Assembly (NCBI RefSeq): GCF_021404305.1
Contig: NZ_JABFTX010000004.1
Coordinates: forward strand, 62,001 to 126,000
Direction: 5' to 3'
Origin: Billgrantia ethanolica
GTDB taxonomy: Bacteria; Pseudomonadota; Gammaproteobacteria; Pseudomonadales; Halomonadaceae
Length of the DNA stretch: 64,000 nt
Part shown: one piece after another, positions 26,975 through 36,572 of the stretch
How positions within the stretch are numbered: position 1 is the stretch's first letter
Layout: each line of letters opens with the position of its first letter
Notes under the pieces: generated by a model
Seen by the model: the letters and a program-made list of their open reading frames with translations, nothing else
Databases searched by the model: none
What the model was told of the DNA's origin: nothing
Made by a program: the position numbers and the translations under genes

Positions 26975-27861
26975 TCGAACTGCTTCATGAGTGGCTGATC
27001 GCCCCCTTCGACTACGGCTTCATGCGGCGCGCCGCGGTGGCCGGCCTGGCCCTTTCGCTGGCGGCACCGCCCATGGGCGTGTTTCTGATGCTGCGCGGCA
27101 TGAGCCTGATTGGCGATGCCATGGCCCACGCCATACTGCCCGGCGTAGCGCTGGGCTTTCTGCTTGCCGGCTTCTCGCTGCCGGCCATGAGCCTGGGCGG
27201 CGTGCTCTCGGGGCTACTGGTGGCGATGCTGGCGGGCAGCGTGTCGCAGATGACCGGCCATCGGGAAGACTCGGCCATGGCCAGCTTCTTTCTGATCTCG
27301 CTGGCGGCGGGGGTGATGCTGGTCTCGCTGGGGGGCAGCAGCGTCGATCTCACCCACGTGCTGTTCGGCTCGATTCTGGCGGTGAACACCACCGCGCTGC
27401 TGCTGATCGCAGCGATCAGCAGCGTGATCGTGATCACCCTGGCACTGATCTTCCGCGCCCTGGTGGTGGAGTGTCTCGATCCGCTGTTCCTGCGCGGCCA
27501 GGGCATGCAGGGCGGGCTGGTTCACGGCATCTTTCTCGGCCTGGTGGTGCTCAACCTCACCGCTGGCTTCCAGACCCTGGGCACGCTGATGGCGGTAGGC
27601 CTGATGATGCTGCCGGCCACCACCGCGCGCTTCTGGAGCAAGCGCCTGGAAGGACTGATCGGTATCGCCGTGCTATTGGCCCTGGTGGCCAGCACCGGCG
27701 GACTGCTGCTGTCGTACCACCTCAGCATTCCTTCCGGTCCGGCGATCATTCTGCTGGCCGGGGTGGGCTATACACTCTCGGCTCTGTTCGGCCGTCATCA
27801 CAGCCTGTTGGCGAAGTTTCGCCGGCACGCCACGCCACTCGGCTCACCCGAGCCGCACTGA
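26971..27861 (+). CDS. znuB: Zinc ABC transporter permease (ZnuB-like), second copy
   Basis: 296-residue ABC-3 permease starting MIELLHEWLIAPFDYGFMRRA, overlapping the ATPase stop. Core motif RGMSLIGDAMAHAILPGVALGF; C-terminal SYHLSIPSGPAIILLAGVGYTLS. It is encoded between the ATPase and the binding protein, so it is the conventional ZnuB of this operon. With the paralogue at 25044 it could form either homodimeric or heterodimeric channels. Confidence 0.92.
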   Translation: MIELLHEWLIAPFDYGFMRRAAVAGLALSLAAPPMGVFLMLRGMSLIGDAMAHAILPGVALGFLLAGFSLPAMSLGGVLSGLLVAMLAGSVSQMTGHREDSAMASFFLISLAAGVMLVSLGGSSVDLTHVLFGSILAVNTTALLLIAAISSVIVITLALIFRALVVECLDPLFLRGQGMQGGLVHGIFLGLVVLNLTAGFQTLGTLMAVGLMMLPATTARFWSKRLEGLIGIAVLLALVASTGGLLLSYHLSIPSGPAIILLAGVGYTLSALFGRHHSLLAKFRRHATPLGSPEPH

Positions 27862-27899
27862 CCCTAGACGAAAAACACCAAGCTACGAGGAGGCTTACC

Positions 27900-29024
27900 A
27901 TGCGACACGCCACACCTGCGGCCCTGATCCTGGGCACTTCGGCCATGCTGGCACTGCCGGCCGCCATCGCCGCCGAACGTATTCAGGTCGTCACCAGCTT
28001 CAGCATTCTGGCCGACATGGTGCAGAACGTGGGCGGCGAGCATGTGGAGGTCATCTCGCTGGTCGGCCCCGACAGCGACGCTCATGTCTACTCCCCCACG
28101 CCGCGCGACGCCCGCGCCCTGGCCGATGCCGACCTGGTAGTGTTCAACGGCCTGTTGTTCGAAGGCTGGATGGAGCGGCTGATCGACTCCAGCGACTACA
28201 GCGGCCCGCTGGTGACCACCACCGACGGCATCGACAGGCTGGACTATCACGGTCATGACCATGAGGAAGCGCATGGCCATGACCACGGACATGACGACGA
28301 TCATGGGCACGACCATGGCCACGACCATGATGACCATGGCCACGACCACGATCATGACGACCATGGCCACGACCACGATCACGATCACGATCACGATCAC
28401 GACGATCATGGCCACGACCACGATCATGCGCATGGCGATTACGACCCGCACGCCTGGCAGGATCTGGCCATGGGCAAGGTGTACGTGGGCAACATCCGCG
28501 ACGGCCTGATCGAGGCGGACCCGGACAACGAAGCCGCCTATCGCGAGAATGCCGAGCGCTACATCAACGAGCTAGCGGCCACCGACGCCGAAATCCGCGA
28601 GCTGCTGGGCGAGATTCCATCTTCCACAAGCGTGATCACGGGACATGACTCCTTCGGCTACTTCTCTAACGCTTACGGCATTCGCTTCCTCTCGCCGGTG
28701 GGGCTCTCCACCGAGGCCGAGCCCAGCGCCGCCGACATGGCCAGACTGATCGACGTGATTCGTGAGCAGGACGTGCGCGCCCTGTTCCACGAGAACATGA
28801 CCAGCCCGGCGGTGATCAATCAACTCGCCGAGGAGACCGGCCTACCCATTGCCGGTACGCTCTATGCCGATGCGCTGGCGGCCGAAGGCGAGGCCAGCAC
28901 CTATCTGGGCATGATGCGTCACAACGCCCAAGTGCTGCACGACGCCCTGGCCGAGCCGGGTCACGACGATCACGGTCATGACCACGGTCACAGCCATGAT
29001 CACGGTCATGGCCACAGCCACTGA
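27900..29024 (+). CDS. znuA: Zinc ABC transporter binding protein with very His-rich loop (ZnuA-like)
   Basis: 374-residue cluster A-I (cluster 9) periplasmic binding protein. The signal peptide ends AIAA near residue 25. Likely Zn ligands are H62 (SDAHVYSP), H184 (DYDPHAW) and the TGHDSFGYF histidine. A His/Asp loop spans about residues 117-179, and a second His tail ends the protein (about residues 355-374). Such loops are known in zinc-specific ZnuA proteins and bind or buffer zinc; this one is long. A strong GAGGAGG precedes the ATG at 27900. A hairpin terminator follows the stop. It is co-transcribed with the ATPase and permease. Confidence 0.95.
   Translation: MRHATPAALILGTSAMLALPAAIAAERIQVVTSFSILADMVQNVGGEHVEVISLVGPDSDAHVYSPTPRDARALADADLVVFNGLLFEGWMERLIDSSDYSGPLVTTTDGIDRLDYHGHDHEEAHGHDHGHDDDHGHDHGHDHDDHGHDHDHDDHGHDHDHDHDHDHDDHGHDHDHAHGDYDPHAWQDLAMGKVYVGNIRDGLIEADPDNEAAYRENAERYINELAATDAEIRELLGEIPSSTSVITGHDSFGYFSNAYGIRFLSPVGLSTEAEPSAADMARLIDVIREQDVRALFHENMTSPAVINQLAEETGLPIAGTLYADALAAEGEASTYLGMMRHNAQVLHDALAEPGHDDHGHDHGHSHDHGHGHSH
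28248..28436 (+). repeat. Degenerate tandem repeat encoding the ZnuA His/Asp loop
   Basis: About 190 bp built from variants of GACCATGGCCACGACCAC and GATCAC, encoding runs of HGHDH and HDHD. Such repeats are prone to length change; the reverse strand gives a spurious hydrophobic ORF. Confidence 0.9.
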
Positions 29025-29081
29025 GATTCAGCACGATATTGTCCACAGGGGGCGCCGGCGGCGCCCCTTTATTGTCTCCCG
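29021..29081. repeat. 61-bp repeat element carrying a terminator, copy 1
   Basis: Nearly identical to 36121-36182 (ctgaRattcagc, then GTCCACAGG, the GC hairpin, CCCCTTTAT and GTCTCYCG). It starts at the znuA stop codon region. Confidence 0.85.
29049..29067 (+). terminator. Terminator of the zinc operon
   Basis: Stem GGGGCGCC / GGCGCCCC with a GGC loop followed by TTTATT, 25 bp after znuA. Confidence 0.75.
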
Positions 29082-29185
29082 TCATTCACCACCTGGCTGC
29101 GCACGAAGTTGTGCACATGTCGCCTACCGCTTATTCACAGCCAGTCACAGGTTTACCCACAGGCCAAGCGCCTCTGCTCGCGCCA

Positions 29186-29947
29186 TCAGAGCCTCAGGCC
29201 GCCATCGCACTCGATGATTCGTCCGGTGAAGTAGTCGTTGTCGAAGATGAACGCCACGCTCTGGGCAATGTTGTCGGCCTCGCCCAGTCGTTTCAGCGGT
29301 ATGCTGGCGGCCACCTTCTCGACCATGTCGGGGCGCATGGCGGTCGTCATGGGAGTCTCGATGAACCCTGGTGCCACCGTGCCCGTACGAATGCCGTACC
29401 GGGCCAGCTCCTTGCCCCAGGTCACCGTGAGCGCATGCACGCCCGCCTTGGCGGCGGCGTAGTTGGTCTGGCCCATGTTGCCCGCGCGAGAGATACTCGA
29501 GATGTTGACGATCACGCCCCCCTGCCCCGCTTCGACCATCTGAGTCGCCGCTTCGCGGCCGCACAGGAAGACACCGGTCAGGTTCACGTCGATCACTCGC
29601 TTCCACGACTCGAGCGACATGCGCTTGGTGACGGCGCCATCTTCCGCCTTGAGCAGCATCGCGTCATCGGTGATGCCGGCATTGTTGATACAACCCGCCA
29701 CCGGGCCCAGCCGCTGGGCGATATCGGCAAACGACTCGATTACCGATGCCTCATCTGCAACGTCCAGCGGAAAGGCGTGGGCATCGATGCCCCGGGCAGC
29801 CAGCGCGGAGACCGCCTCGTCCAGGATTTCCGCACTTCTGTCCAGCAGCGCGACGCTTGCGCCCTGGCTGCCCAGCCGCTGTGCCATAGCATAGCCGAGC
29901 CCGCGGGCACCGCCCGTGATAGCAATGACTTTGTCGTTGATATTCAT
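29186..29947 (-). CDS. SDR oxidoreductase (FabG-like), last gene of TRAP/BKACE operon
   Basis: 253-residue classical short-chain dehydrogenase. The cofactor motif TGGARGLG is at 11-18, NNAG follows, and the catalytic Ser-Tyr-Lys are in NISSISRAGNMGQTNYAAAK. The N-terminal ALLDRS after strand 2 suggests NAD(H) preference (acidic residue at the strand end). It lies 24 bp downstream of the cleavage-enzyme gene and points the same way, so it is probably in the operon. A role in oxidising a hydroxy acid to the keto acid used by the neighbour is an inference; FabG-type reduction is the alternative. Confidence 0.9.
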   Translation of the reverse strand: MNINDKVIAITGGARGLGYAMAQRLGSQGASVALLDRSAEILDEAVSALAARGIDAHAFPLDVADEASVIESFADIAQRLGPVAGCINNAGITDDAMLLKAEDGAVTKRMSLESWKRVIDVNLTGVFLCGREAATQMVEAGQGGVIVNISSISRAGNMGQTNYAAAKAGVHALTVTWGKELARYGIRTGTVAPGFIETPMTTAMRPDMVEKVAASIPLKRLGEADNIAQSVAFIFDNDYFTGRIIECDGGLRL

Positions 29948-29971
29948 GTGCTTCGTCGTCCTGTCGTCTCG

Positions 29972-30904
29972 TCAGAAACCGACCTTGTCGGCGCCTTTCA
30001 ACTGCAGCATTTCGCGAGCCTCGTCGGGGGTCGCGATCTGCAAGGAGAGTCCTTCCAGGATCTTGCGCACCTTGGCCACCTGGCTGGCATTGCTCTCGGC
30101 CAGCTTGCCCGGCGCGAGCCACAGCGAATCCTCGAGGCCGACGCGTACATGGCCACCCATGGCGGCGGACTGGGCGGCAATCCGCATCTGGTGGCTGCCC
30201 GCCCCTAGAACGGACCACTCGTAGTCGTCGCCGAACAGCCGATCGGCGGTACGTCGCATGTGCAGCACGTCTTCCGCATGGGGGCCGATCCCACCCAGGA
30301 TGCCGAACACGCTCTGCACGAACACCCGACCGTCGATGAAACCGCGGTCCATGAGATGGCGCAGATTATAAAGGTGGCCGATGTCGTAGCATTCGCACTC
30401 GAAGCGAGTGCCGCTCTCGGCGCCCAGCGTCATGGTCTTCTCGATGTCGGCAAAGGTGTTCCTGAACACCAGGTCGCGACTCTTCTCGAGGTGCTCCACC
30501 TCCCACTCGTGCTGGAAGCTGTCGTAGCGCTTGAGCATGGGAAACAGGCCGAAGTTGATCGAGCCCATGTTCAGCGAAGCGAGCTCGGGCTTGAACTCGA
30601 TGGCCGGTCGCATGCGCTCCTCCACGCTCATGTGCGGGCTGCCGCCGGTAGTGAGGTTGACGACGGCGTCGGTGGCGCTCTTGAGGCGTGGCAAAATGCG
30701 CTCGAACACGGCCGGGTCCTGGGTGGGTTTGCCGCTGTGCGGGTCGCGCGCATGAAGATGAAGAATGGCAGCACCAGCCTCGGCGGCGGCGATGCCCTCC
30801 TCGGCAATCTCCTCGGGCGTGACCGGCAGGTGCGGTGACATGGAAGGGGTATGAATAGCGCCGGTCAGGGCGCAGGTGATGATGACCTTGCGTTGCGATG
30901 CCAT
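29972..30904 (-). CDS. Beta-keto acid cleavage enzyme (BKACE, DUF849 family)
   Basis: 310-residue zinc enzyme of the family that condenses a beta-keto acid with acetyl-CoA to give acetoacetate and a new acyl-CoA (3-keto-5-aminohexanoate and dehydrocarnitine cleavage enzymes are members). Visible hallmarks are ITCALTGAIHTPSMSPHLP, the metal pair H49/H51 in LHLHARDP, VNLTTGGSPHMSVEER and GGHVRVGLEDSLW. The ATG at 30904 has GGAG upstream and gives the standard N terminus; the frame upstream is not supported. The specificity pocket cannot be read confidently. It sits between two dehydrogenase genes downstream of a TRAP transporter, indicating catabolism of an imported acid. Confidence 0.93.
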   Translation of the reverse strand: MASQRKVIITCALTGAIHTPSMSPHLPVTPEEIAEEGIAAAEAGAAILHLHARDPHSGKPTQDPAVFERILPRLKSATDAVVNLTTGGSPHMSVEERMRPAIEFKPELASLNMGSINFGLFPMLKRYDSFQHEWEVEHLEKSRDLVFRNTFADIEKTMTLGAESGTRFECECYDIGHLYNLRHLMDRGFIDGRVFVQSVFGILGGIGPHAEDVLHMRRTADRLFGDDYEWSVLGAGSHQMRIAAQSAAMGGHVRVGLEDSLWLAPGKLAESNASQVAKVRKILEGLSLQIATPDEAREMLQLKGADKVGF

Positions 30905-31046
30905 GGAAAATTTCTCCAGGTAGGTGAGATCCAGAAGCGATCGGTGCAGGACCGATGGGCCATCGGAGCTGTTGCGATAAGGCACGGCTTCGCCGTCTGG
31001 CACCGGAAATTCCGGTGCCAGCGTCAGGCGCTGCCTGAGGTGCCGC

Positions 31047-31820
31047 TTACAGTGATTCGACGTTGGCGCAGACGCTCAGCGCTTGGCCCGAGATGTTGGC
31101 GCCGGCGGGAGCAGACAGGAACAGCGCCATCGCGGCGATATCCGTGGGCTCGACCATGCGCTTCATGGAAACCCCGGAGAGGTATTCCTTCTCCATCTCG
31201 GCGTAGCTGAGCCCGCACTTGGCGGCCCGATCCGCGATGACTCTCTCGATGCGTGGACCGCGCACGATACCGGGCAGAATGGCGTTGACCCGAACCCCCG
31301 CAGTGCCGAGCTCCGAGGCCAGGCTCTTGGTCAGGCCGACGATGGCCCACTTGCTGGCCGTGTAGGGCGTGCGATAGGCGAGGCCCAGACGGCCGGCCAC
31401 CGAAGACATGTTGATCAACACCCCCTGGCTCTCGCGCAGCAACGGAACGGCCCGATGCGCAACCCGGTACTGGCCGTTGAGGTTGATGTCGATGGTGCGG
31501 GTCCAGGCCTCCTCGCCGATCTCCTCGATGCCGGCGGTGGGCCCGGCAATGCCGGCATTGTTGATCACCACGTCGAGCCCGCCCAGGGCCGCGACGTCCT
31601 GAAACAGCCTGTCCACATCCACTTCCTGGCTGACGTCTGCCACGGTGTGGCTGACACCCTCGGGCAATGCCGCCAGCGCCTGGGTATCGATATCGCAGAC
31701 GTGCACCCGGGCGCCCGCCTCGACAAAGGCCTGGGCCATGGTCAGGCCGATGCCGTTGGCGCCGGCGGTGATCAGCACTCTGAGGCCCGGGCGAGGCATC
31801 AAGCTATCTATCACTTTCAT
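31047..31820 (-). CDS. SDR oxidoreductase upstream of the BKACE gene
   Basis: 257-residue short-chain dehydrogenase. The cofactor loop is TAGANGIGL with VHVCDID (Asp at the end of strand 2, favouring NAD+), NNAG, catalytic NMSSVAGRLGLAYRTPYTASKWA, and PGIVRGPR after strand 6. Its C terminus (SGQALSVCANVESL) departs from the usual GG(L/I) ending. It is encoded between the TRAP permease and the cleavage enzyme, so it likely generates the beta-keto acid substrate from the imported hydroxy acid (inference). Confidence 0.9.
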   Translation of the reverse strand: MKVIDSLMPRPGLRVLITAGANGIGLTMAQAFVEAGARVHVCDIDTQALAALPEGVSHTVADVSQEVDVDRLFQDVAALGGLDVVINNAGIAGPTAGIEEIGEEAWTRTIDINLNGQYRVAHRAVPLLRESQGVLINMSSVAGRLGLAYRTPYTASKWAIVGLTKSLASELGTAGVRVNAILPGIVRGPRIERVIADRAAKCGLSYAEMEKEYLSGVSMKRMVEPTDIAAMALFLSAPAGANISGQALSVCANVESL

Positions 31821-31857
31821 CGTCAGTTACTCCATTCAATCTCGAGAGCGAGCCGGC

Positions 31858-33188
<1,331 letters not shown>

Positions 33189-33192
<4 letters not shown>

Positions 33193-33692
33193 GCGGCTCT
33201 CTCCTCCCGCAGCTGCTGAATGGCGCGGATGACGATGGCGATGGCCTGCAGCAGGATCAGCACGGCAGCCACCACGATCACCCCCTTGATCGGATAGACC
33301 GGGATCGAGACCATGCCGTAGGTGGTCTCGCCGCGGCTCCAGGAGCGCAGGAAGAAGCTCCAGCCCAGGGTGGTCAGCATGTAAATGAACGGCACGAAGA
33401 AGATCAGGTAGCCGAGGATCTCGAGCAGCGCCTGCTTGCGGCGGGCGAGCAGACGCTTGAGCACGTCGACCTCGACGTGGGCGTGATGGCGCAGGCCGTA
33501 GGCGGCCATCAGCATGAAGTGGGCGCCGAACAGCATCTTGGTGATGTCGAAGGCCCAGTCGCTGGGGCGCCCGGTGAACAGGCGCAGGGCGATATCGTAG
33601 AGCACCACCAGGGTGATGACGGCGATCAGTGGCGCAATGACCCGCCCGAACACCTCGTTGAGCGTGTCGATCGCCTTGGCAATCGCATTCAT
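33189..33692 (-). CDS. TRAP transporter small permease (DctQ-like)
   Basis: 167-residue four-helix membrane subunit. The DctQ core is present (LYDIALRLFTGRPSDWAFDITKML, then LRHHAHVEVDVLKRLL, with ETTYGMVSIPVYP later). It overlaps dctM by 4 bp and follows the binding-protein gene by 58 bp. Confidence 0.92.
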
Positions 33693-33750
33693 GGGTCCAG
33701 TCTCCGACGTCGGAACGACAGCCGCCCCGGGTGGGGCGGCCGGTACAGCC

Positions 33751-34854
33751 TTACAGACAGGCTTCGATCTCTTCCAGAGACGGCAGGTTGTCCATGGTGC
33801 GGCTCATGTTGAAGGGCGCGGAGATGTCACGCCAGGTGGCGTAGTGCTCCAGGTAGCCGATCATGGAGTGGTAGACCTTGGCGTGGTCCGGGTGCTCGCA
33901 GGCGCCGCGCAGGATCACCTCGTTGGTGACTTCCTGGATATGAGCCAGGTCGGATTCGGAAAAGTGGTTGATGGTCACCCCGGCGTCGATGAATTTCTGG
34001 GTGCCCTCGGTCGACTCTCTTTCCGACCATGCCAATGACCAGGCCAGGGTGGCATCGGCGGCGATCTTCAGCTTCTCCTGGGTCTCCTCGGAGAGGGCGT
34101 CCCAGGCGTCCTGGTTGATCATCACGCCGAACACCGTTGCCGACTGGTGCCAACCCGGCGTAGCCCAATAGTCCGCCACTTCCGCCAGGCCCACGCTATA
34201 GTCGATTCCCGGCGCCGAAAACTCGGCGGCATCGACCACACCACGCTCGATGGCCTGATAGACCTCACCGCCGGCCAGCGTCACCTGGGAGCCGCCGAGC
34301 TGTTCCAACACGCGACCCTGGTCGCGTCCGGCGAGACGCAAGCGTTTGCCGTCGAGATCGGCCAGGCTCTCGATGGGCGTACGGCCCATGAAACCCGACT
34401 CGTTGTTCAGTACACCATACGGCAGGTAAACCAGACCGAACTGGCCGTAGATCTCTTCGTAGAGCTCGCGGCCGCCCCACTGCTGAATCCAGTTCAGGTA
34501 GTCGACGGCGTTGAACAGCATGGGCGTGGAGGCCAGCGGGGAGAAGGCCGGATTGCGGCCGGCCCAGTAGCCGGGCCAATCACCGGAGGCTTCGATACTG
34601 CCGGTCTCGGTGGCGTCGAATACCTCGGTGCCGGGCATCAGGGTACCGCCGGCACGGAAGTCGATTTGCAGCTCGTCGCCGGCGATCTTGTTGACCAGCT
34701 CCACCCAGTGGCGGTCGATCTTGATCGCATCGATACTATCCGGCCAGGTGGTAGTCATGGTCCAGTTTTGCTGAGCCTGAGCGGTAGCGCTCAGAGAGAC
34801 CAGGCTCACGCCGATGGCGAGCCCGGCGAGCATGATGGCGTGCTGGGATTTCAT
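33751..34854 (-). CDS. TRAP transporter binding protein (DctP-like)
   Basis: 367-residue periplasmic binding protein with a signal peptide (MKSQHAIMLAGLAIGVSLVS, cleavage after AQA). DctP-fold features are AGGTLMPGTEVFDATETGSIEASGDW, the ligand-arginine region DGKRLRLAGRDQGRVLEQLG, and VVDAAEFSAPGIDYSVGL. It resembles the mannitol/keto-acid group, but the ligand is uncertain. The ATG at 34854 has TAAGGA upstream; a TTG seven codons earlier is less likely. First gene of the operon dctP-dctQ-dctM-SDR-BKACE-SDR, divergent from an AraC regulator. Confidence 0.92.
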   Translation of the reverse strand: MKSQHAIMLAGLAIGVSLVSLSATAQAQQNWTMTTTWPDSIDAIKIDRHWVELVNKIAGDELQIDFRAGGTLMPGTEVFDATETGSIEASGDWPGYWAGRNPAFSPLASTPMLFNAVDYLNWIQQWGGRELYEEIYGQFGLVYLPYGVLNNESGFMGRTPIESLADLDGKRLRLAGRDQGRVLEQLGGSQVTLAGGEVYQAIERGVVDAAEFSAPGIDYSVGLAEVADYWATPGWHQSATVFGVMINQDAWDALSEETQEKLKIAADATLAWSLAWSERESTEGTQKFIDAGVTINHFSESDLAHIQEVTNEVILRGACEHPDHAKVYHSMIGYLEHYATWRDISAPFNMSRTMDNLPSLEEIEACL

Positions 34855-35076
34855 CTTGTTTTCCTTACCTTTCAATCAGCTTGATGCTGTTTTTATAAAA
34901 AGAGGCGTTTTCACTCCCGACAACCCAGGCCTGACTGGCGCTCTTTTGGCGACCCCTCATGAATGGCCTCGGGAGCGATGTTGTCTGCAGCTACTCTACA
35001 AAGGTATCCTGGGTTCAAGGAAGGTCAGAAACGGTCTTCATGAGGTCTTTTTCGGACATTCATCGAGGCAACCATC

Positions 35077-36111
35077 ATGCCTGCTTTCCAAGCTAACCTG
35101 CTGAACCAGAAGATTTATGCACCTTACAAGATTGCCGCTTTGGTTGATGCCGTGGCGGCACAGGGCATCGCGCCCGAAGTGGTAATGGATGGGCTCGGTC
35201 TGGATCGGGAGGCCCTCGCGGACCCGGCCACCCTGGTTTGCATCAAGCAGTACATCGATGCCTGCACCAATGTCATTGAAGCAGGGGCCAACCTTTCCAC
35301 TCCTTTCGAAACTGCCGCCAGGCTGCATTTGACTGCCTACGGCATGTATGGATATGCCCTGCTCACCAGCCCGACCATTCGTGATTACTTCAATTTCGGC
35401 GTGAAGTATCACCCCCTGGCGACGCCGACCCTGCATATGACATGGCGGGAATCAGAGGAATCGGCCATCTTTGCGTTCAAGGAGGCCTACTCGTATATCA
35501 CTAACATCAACACGAGAAATTTTCTTATCCAGCAACAGATGGGGCAGAACGTCATCCATATTCGTGACGCCGTGGGCCCAAGCCTGACGCCTACGAAAGC
35601 CCTGCTTGCCTATTCCGACGCAGGCACACGGGACATTCACGAAAAATATCTTGGCTGCGAGTGCCACTTCGACCAGGAAACGAGTGAAATTCACTACCCG
35701 AAGGAAATTCTCGATCAGTCTCCTTTGTTGGGCAATCAGCTCTCCATCAAGCTGCTTCAGGAGACCTGTAACCAACTCCTCGGCCAGACCAAGATGTCGT
35801 CTGGCATCACGGGGGAAGTCTATCAAGTCTTGATGATGTCACCGAACAGCTTTCCCAGCATGGAAGCCGTCGCCGATTTGCTCTGCATCACCACACGCAC
35901 CCTGCGCAGAAAGCTGGATGCGGAAATGACCAGCTACAGGGAAATTCTCGATGATGCGCGCTGCACCTTGGCAACCGAGTATCTGCTGGCAACGAAAATG
36001 AGTACGGATGATATCGCGGCAAGGCTGGGATTCAGCGACAGCGCAAACTTCAGAAGAGCCTTCAAGCGCTGGACAGGCAAATCGCCGCATCAGTTCAGAA
36101 AGAGCGGATAG
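35077..36111 (+). CDS. AraC-family regulator divergent from the TRAP/BKACE operon
   Basis: 344-residue regulator with an N-terminal arabinose-binding-like sensor domain (PF12625 type; IAALVDAVAAQGIAPEVVMDGLG) and a C-terminal AraC double helix-turn-helix (MEAVADLLCITTRTLRRKLDAEM, then DDIAARLGFSDSANFRRAFKRWTGKSP). By divergence it probably activates dctPQM-SDR-BKACE-SDR in response to the imported acid. Its base composition is visibly less GC-rich than its neighbours, suggesting separate acquisition. It is followed by a copy of the 61-bp terminator repeat. Confidence 0.9.
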   Translation: MPAFQANLLNQKIYAPYKIAALVDAVAAQGIAPEVVMDGLGLDREALADPATLVCIKQYIDACTNVIEAGANLSTPFETAARLHLTAYGMYGYALLTSPTIRDYFNFGVKYHPLATPTLHMTWRESEESAIFAFKEAYSYITNINTRNFLIQQQMGQNVIHIRDAVGPSLTPTKALLAYSDAGTRDIHEKYLGCECHFDQETSEIHYPKEILDQSPLLGNQLSIKLLQETCNQLLGQTKMSSGITGEVYQVLMMSPNSFPSMEAVADLLCITTRTLRRKLDAEMTSYREILDDARCTLATEYLLATKMSTDDIAARLGFSDSANFRRAFKRWTGKSPHQFRKSG

Positions 36112-36120
36112 CCATAGCCG

Positions 36121-36182
36121 CTGAATTTCAGCCCGATACTGTCCACAGGGGGGCGCCGACGGCGCCCCTTTATCGTCTCTCG
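36121..36182. repeat. 61-bp repeat element carrying a terminator, copy 2
   Basis: Second copy of the element at 29021-29081, differing at about ten positions and by one inserted G. Each copy closes an operon next to the TRAP/BKACE region. Confidence 0.85.
36150..36168 (+). terminator. Terminator of the AraC-type regulator gene
   Basis: Stem GGGGCGCC / GGCGCCCC with a GAC loop, then TTTAT, 38 bp after the stop. Confidence 0.75.
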
Positions 36183-36512
36183 CCCCGCTTTCCTTTACGC
36201 TTCACTCGGATTTTGATTCGGCTTCGATGCCGCAAGACGCCGGATGGCACGTTCTGACCCACAAACCCTAGACCAAAGTCTTATTATGCTATTTCCCCCC
36301 TAATAGATGGCACGAAATGCAAAAAGTGTGGCTCGATGCGTAAACCCGGCGAATCACTTTCCCCCTACCATGAACGGGCGTGCCTGGGAGCGAGTAACCG
36401 CTTTTGAGACAACTCACATCCTTTACACAGAGGTTCACCAAATTACACACAATCTTATCCACAGCCTGTCGCAACGACCCAAAGCCTCACACAACAACCA
36501 CAAGGGCAGACA
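36183..36512. other. Intergenic region before the acyl-CoA dehydrogenase operon
   Basis: About 330 bp with no supportable gene. The block TAGACCAAAGTCTTATTATG at 36270-36289 resembles elements seen before acetate/acyl-CoA genes in related bacteria, by recollection. TATGCT within it could be a -10. A second similar block (TAGACCAGAGTAG) precedes the regulator at 21.5 kb. Confidence 0.35.
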
Positions 36513-36572
36513 ATGACAACGACACGCCAAGGCCAAGGCCAAGGCCAAGGCCACACAAGAGCTGCCCCATGA
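36513..36572 (+). CDS. Possible 19-residue leader peptide with Gln-Gly repeats
   Basis: ATG 36513 has AAGGG 6 bp upstream and reads MTTTRQGQGQGQGHTRAAP, ending in a TGA that overlaps the ATG of the acyl-CoA dehydrogenase gene (ATGA). The repeat comes from four CCAAGG units at 36527-36552. Translational coupling could explain the weak ribosome site of the dehydrogenase gene. It is too short for certainty. Confidence 0.4.
   Translation: MTTTRQGQGQGQGHTRAAP

Noticed and set aside
27864..28451. Antisense ORF with a run of Val/Ile/Met that looks like membrane helices
   Set aside because: It is only the reverse reading of the His/Asp codon repeats in znuA.
36308..36322. TGGCACG...GC sequence resembling a sigma-54 promoter before the acyl-CoA dehydrogenase genes
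   Set aside because: The GC that should form the -12 element is two bases too close to the -24 block, so the spacing is wrong.
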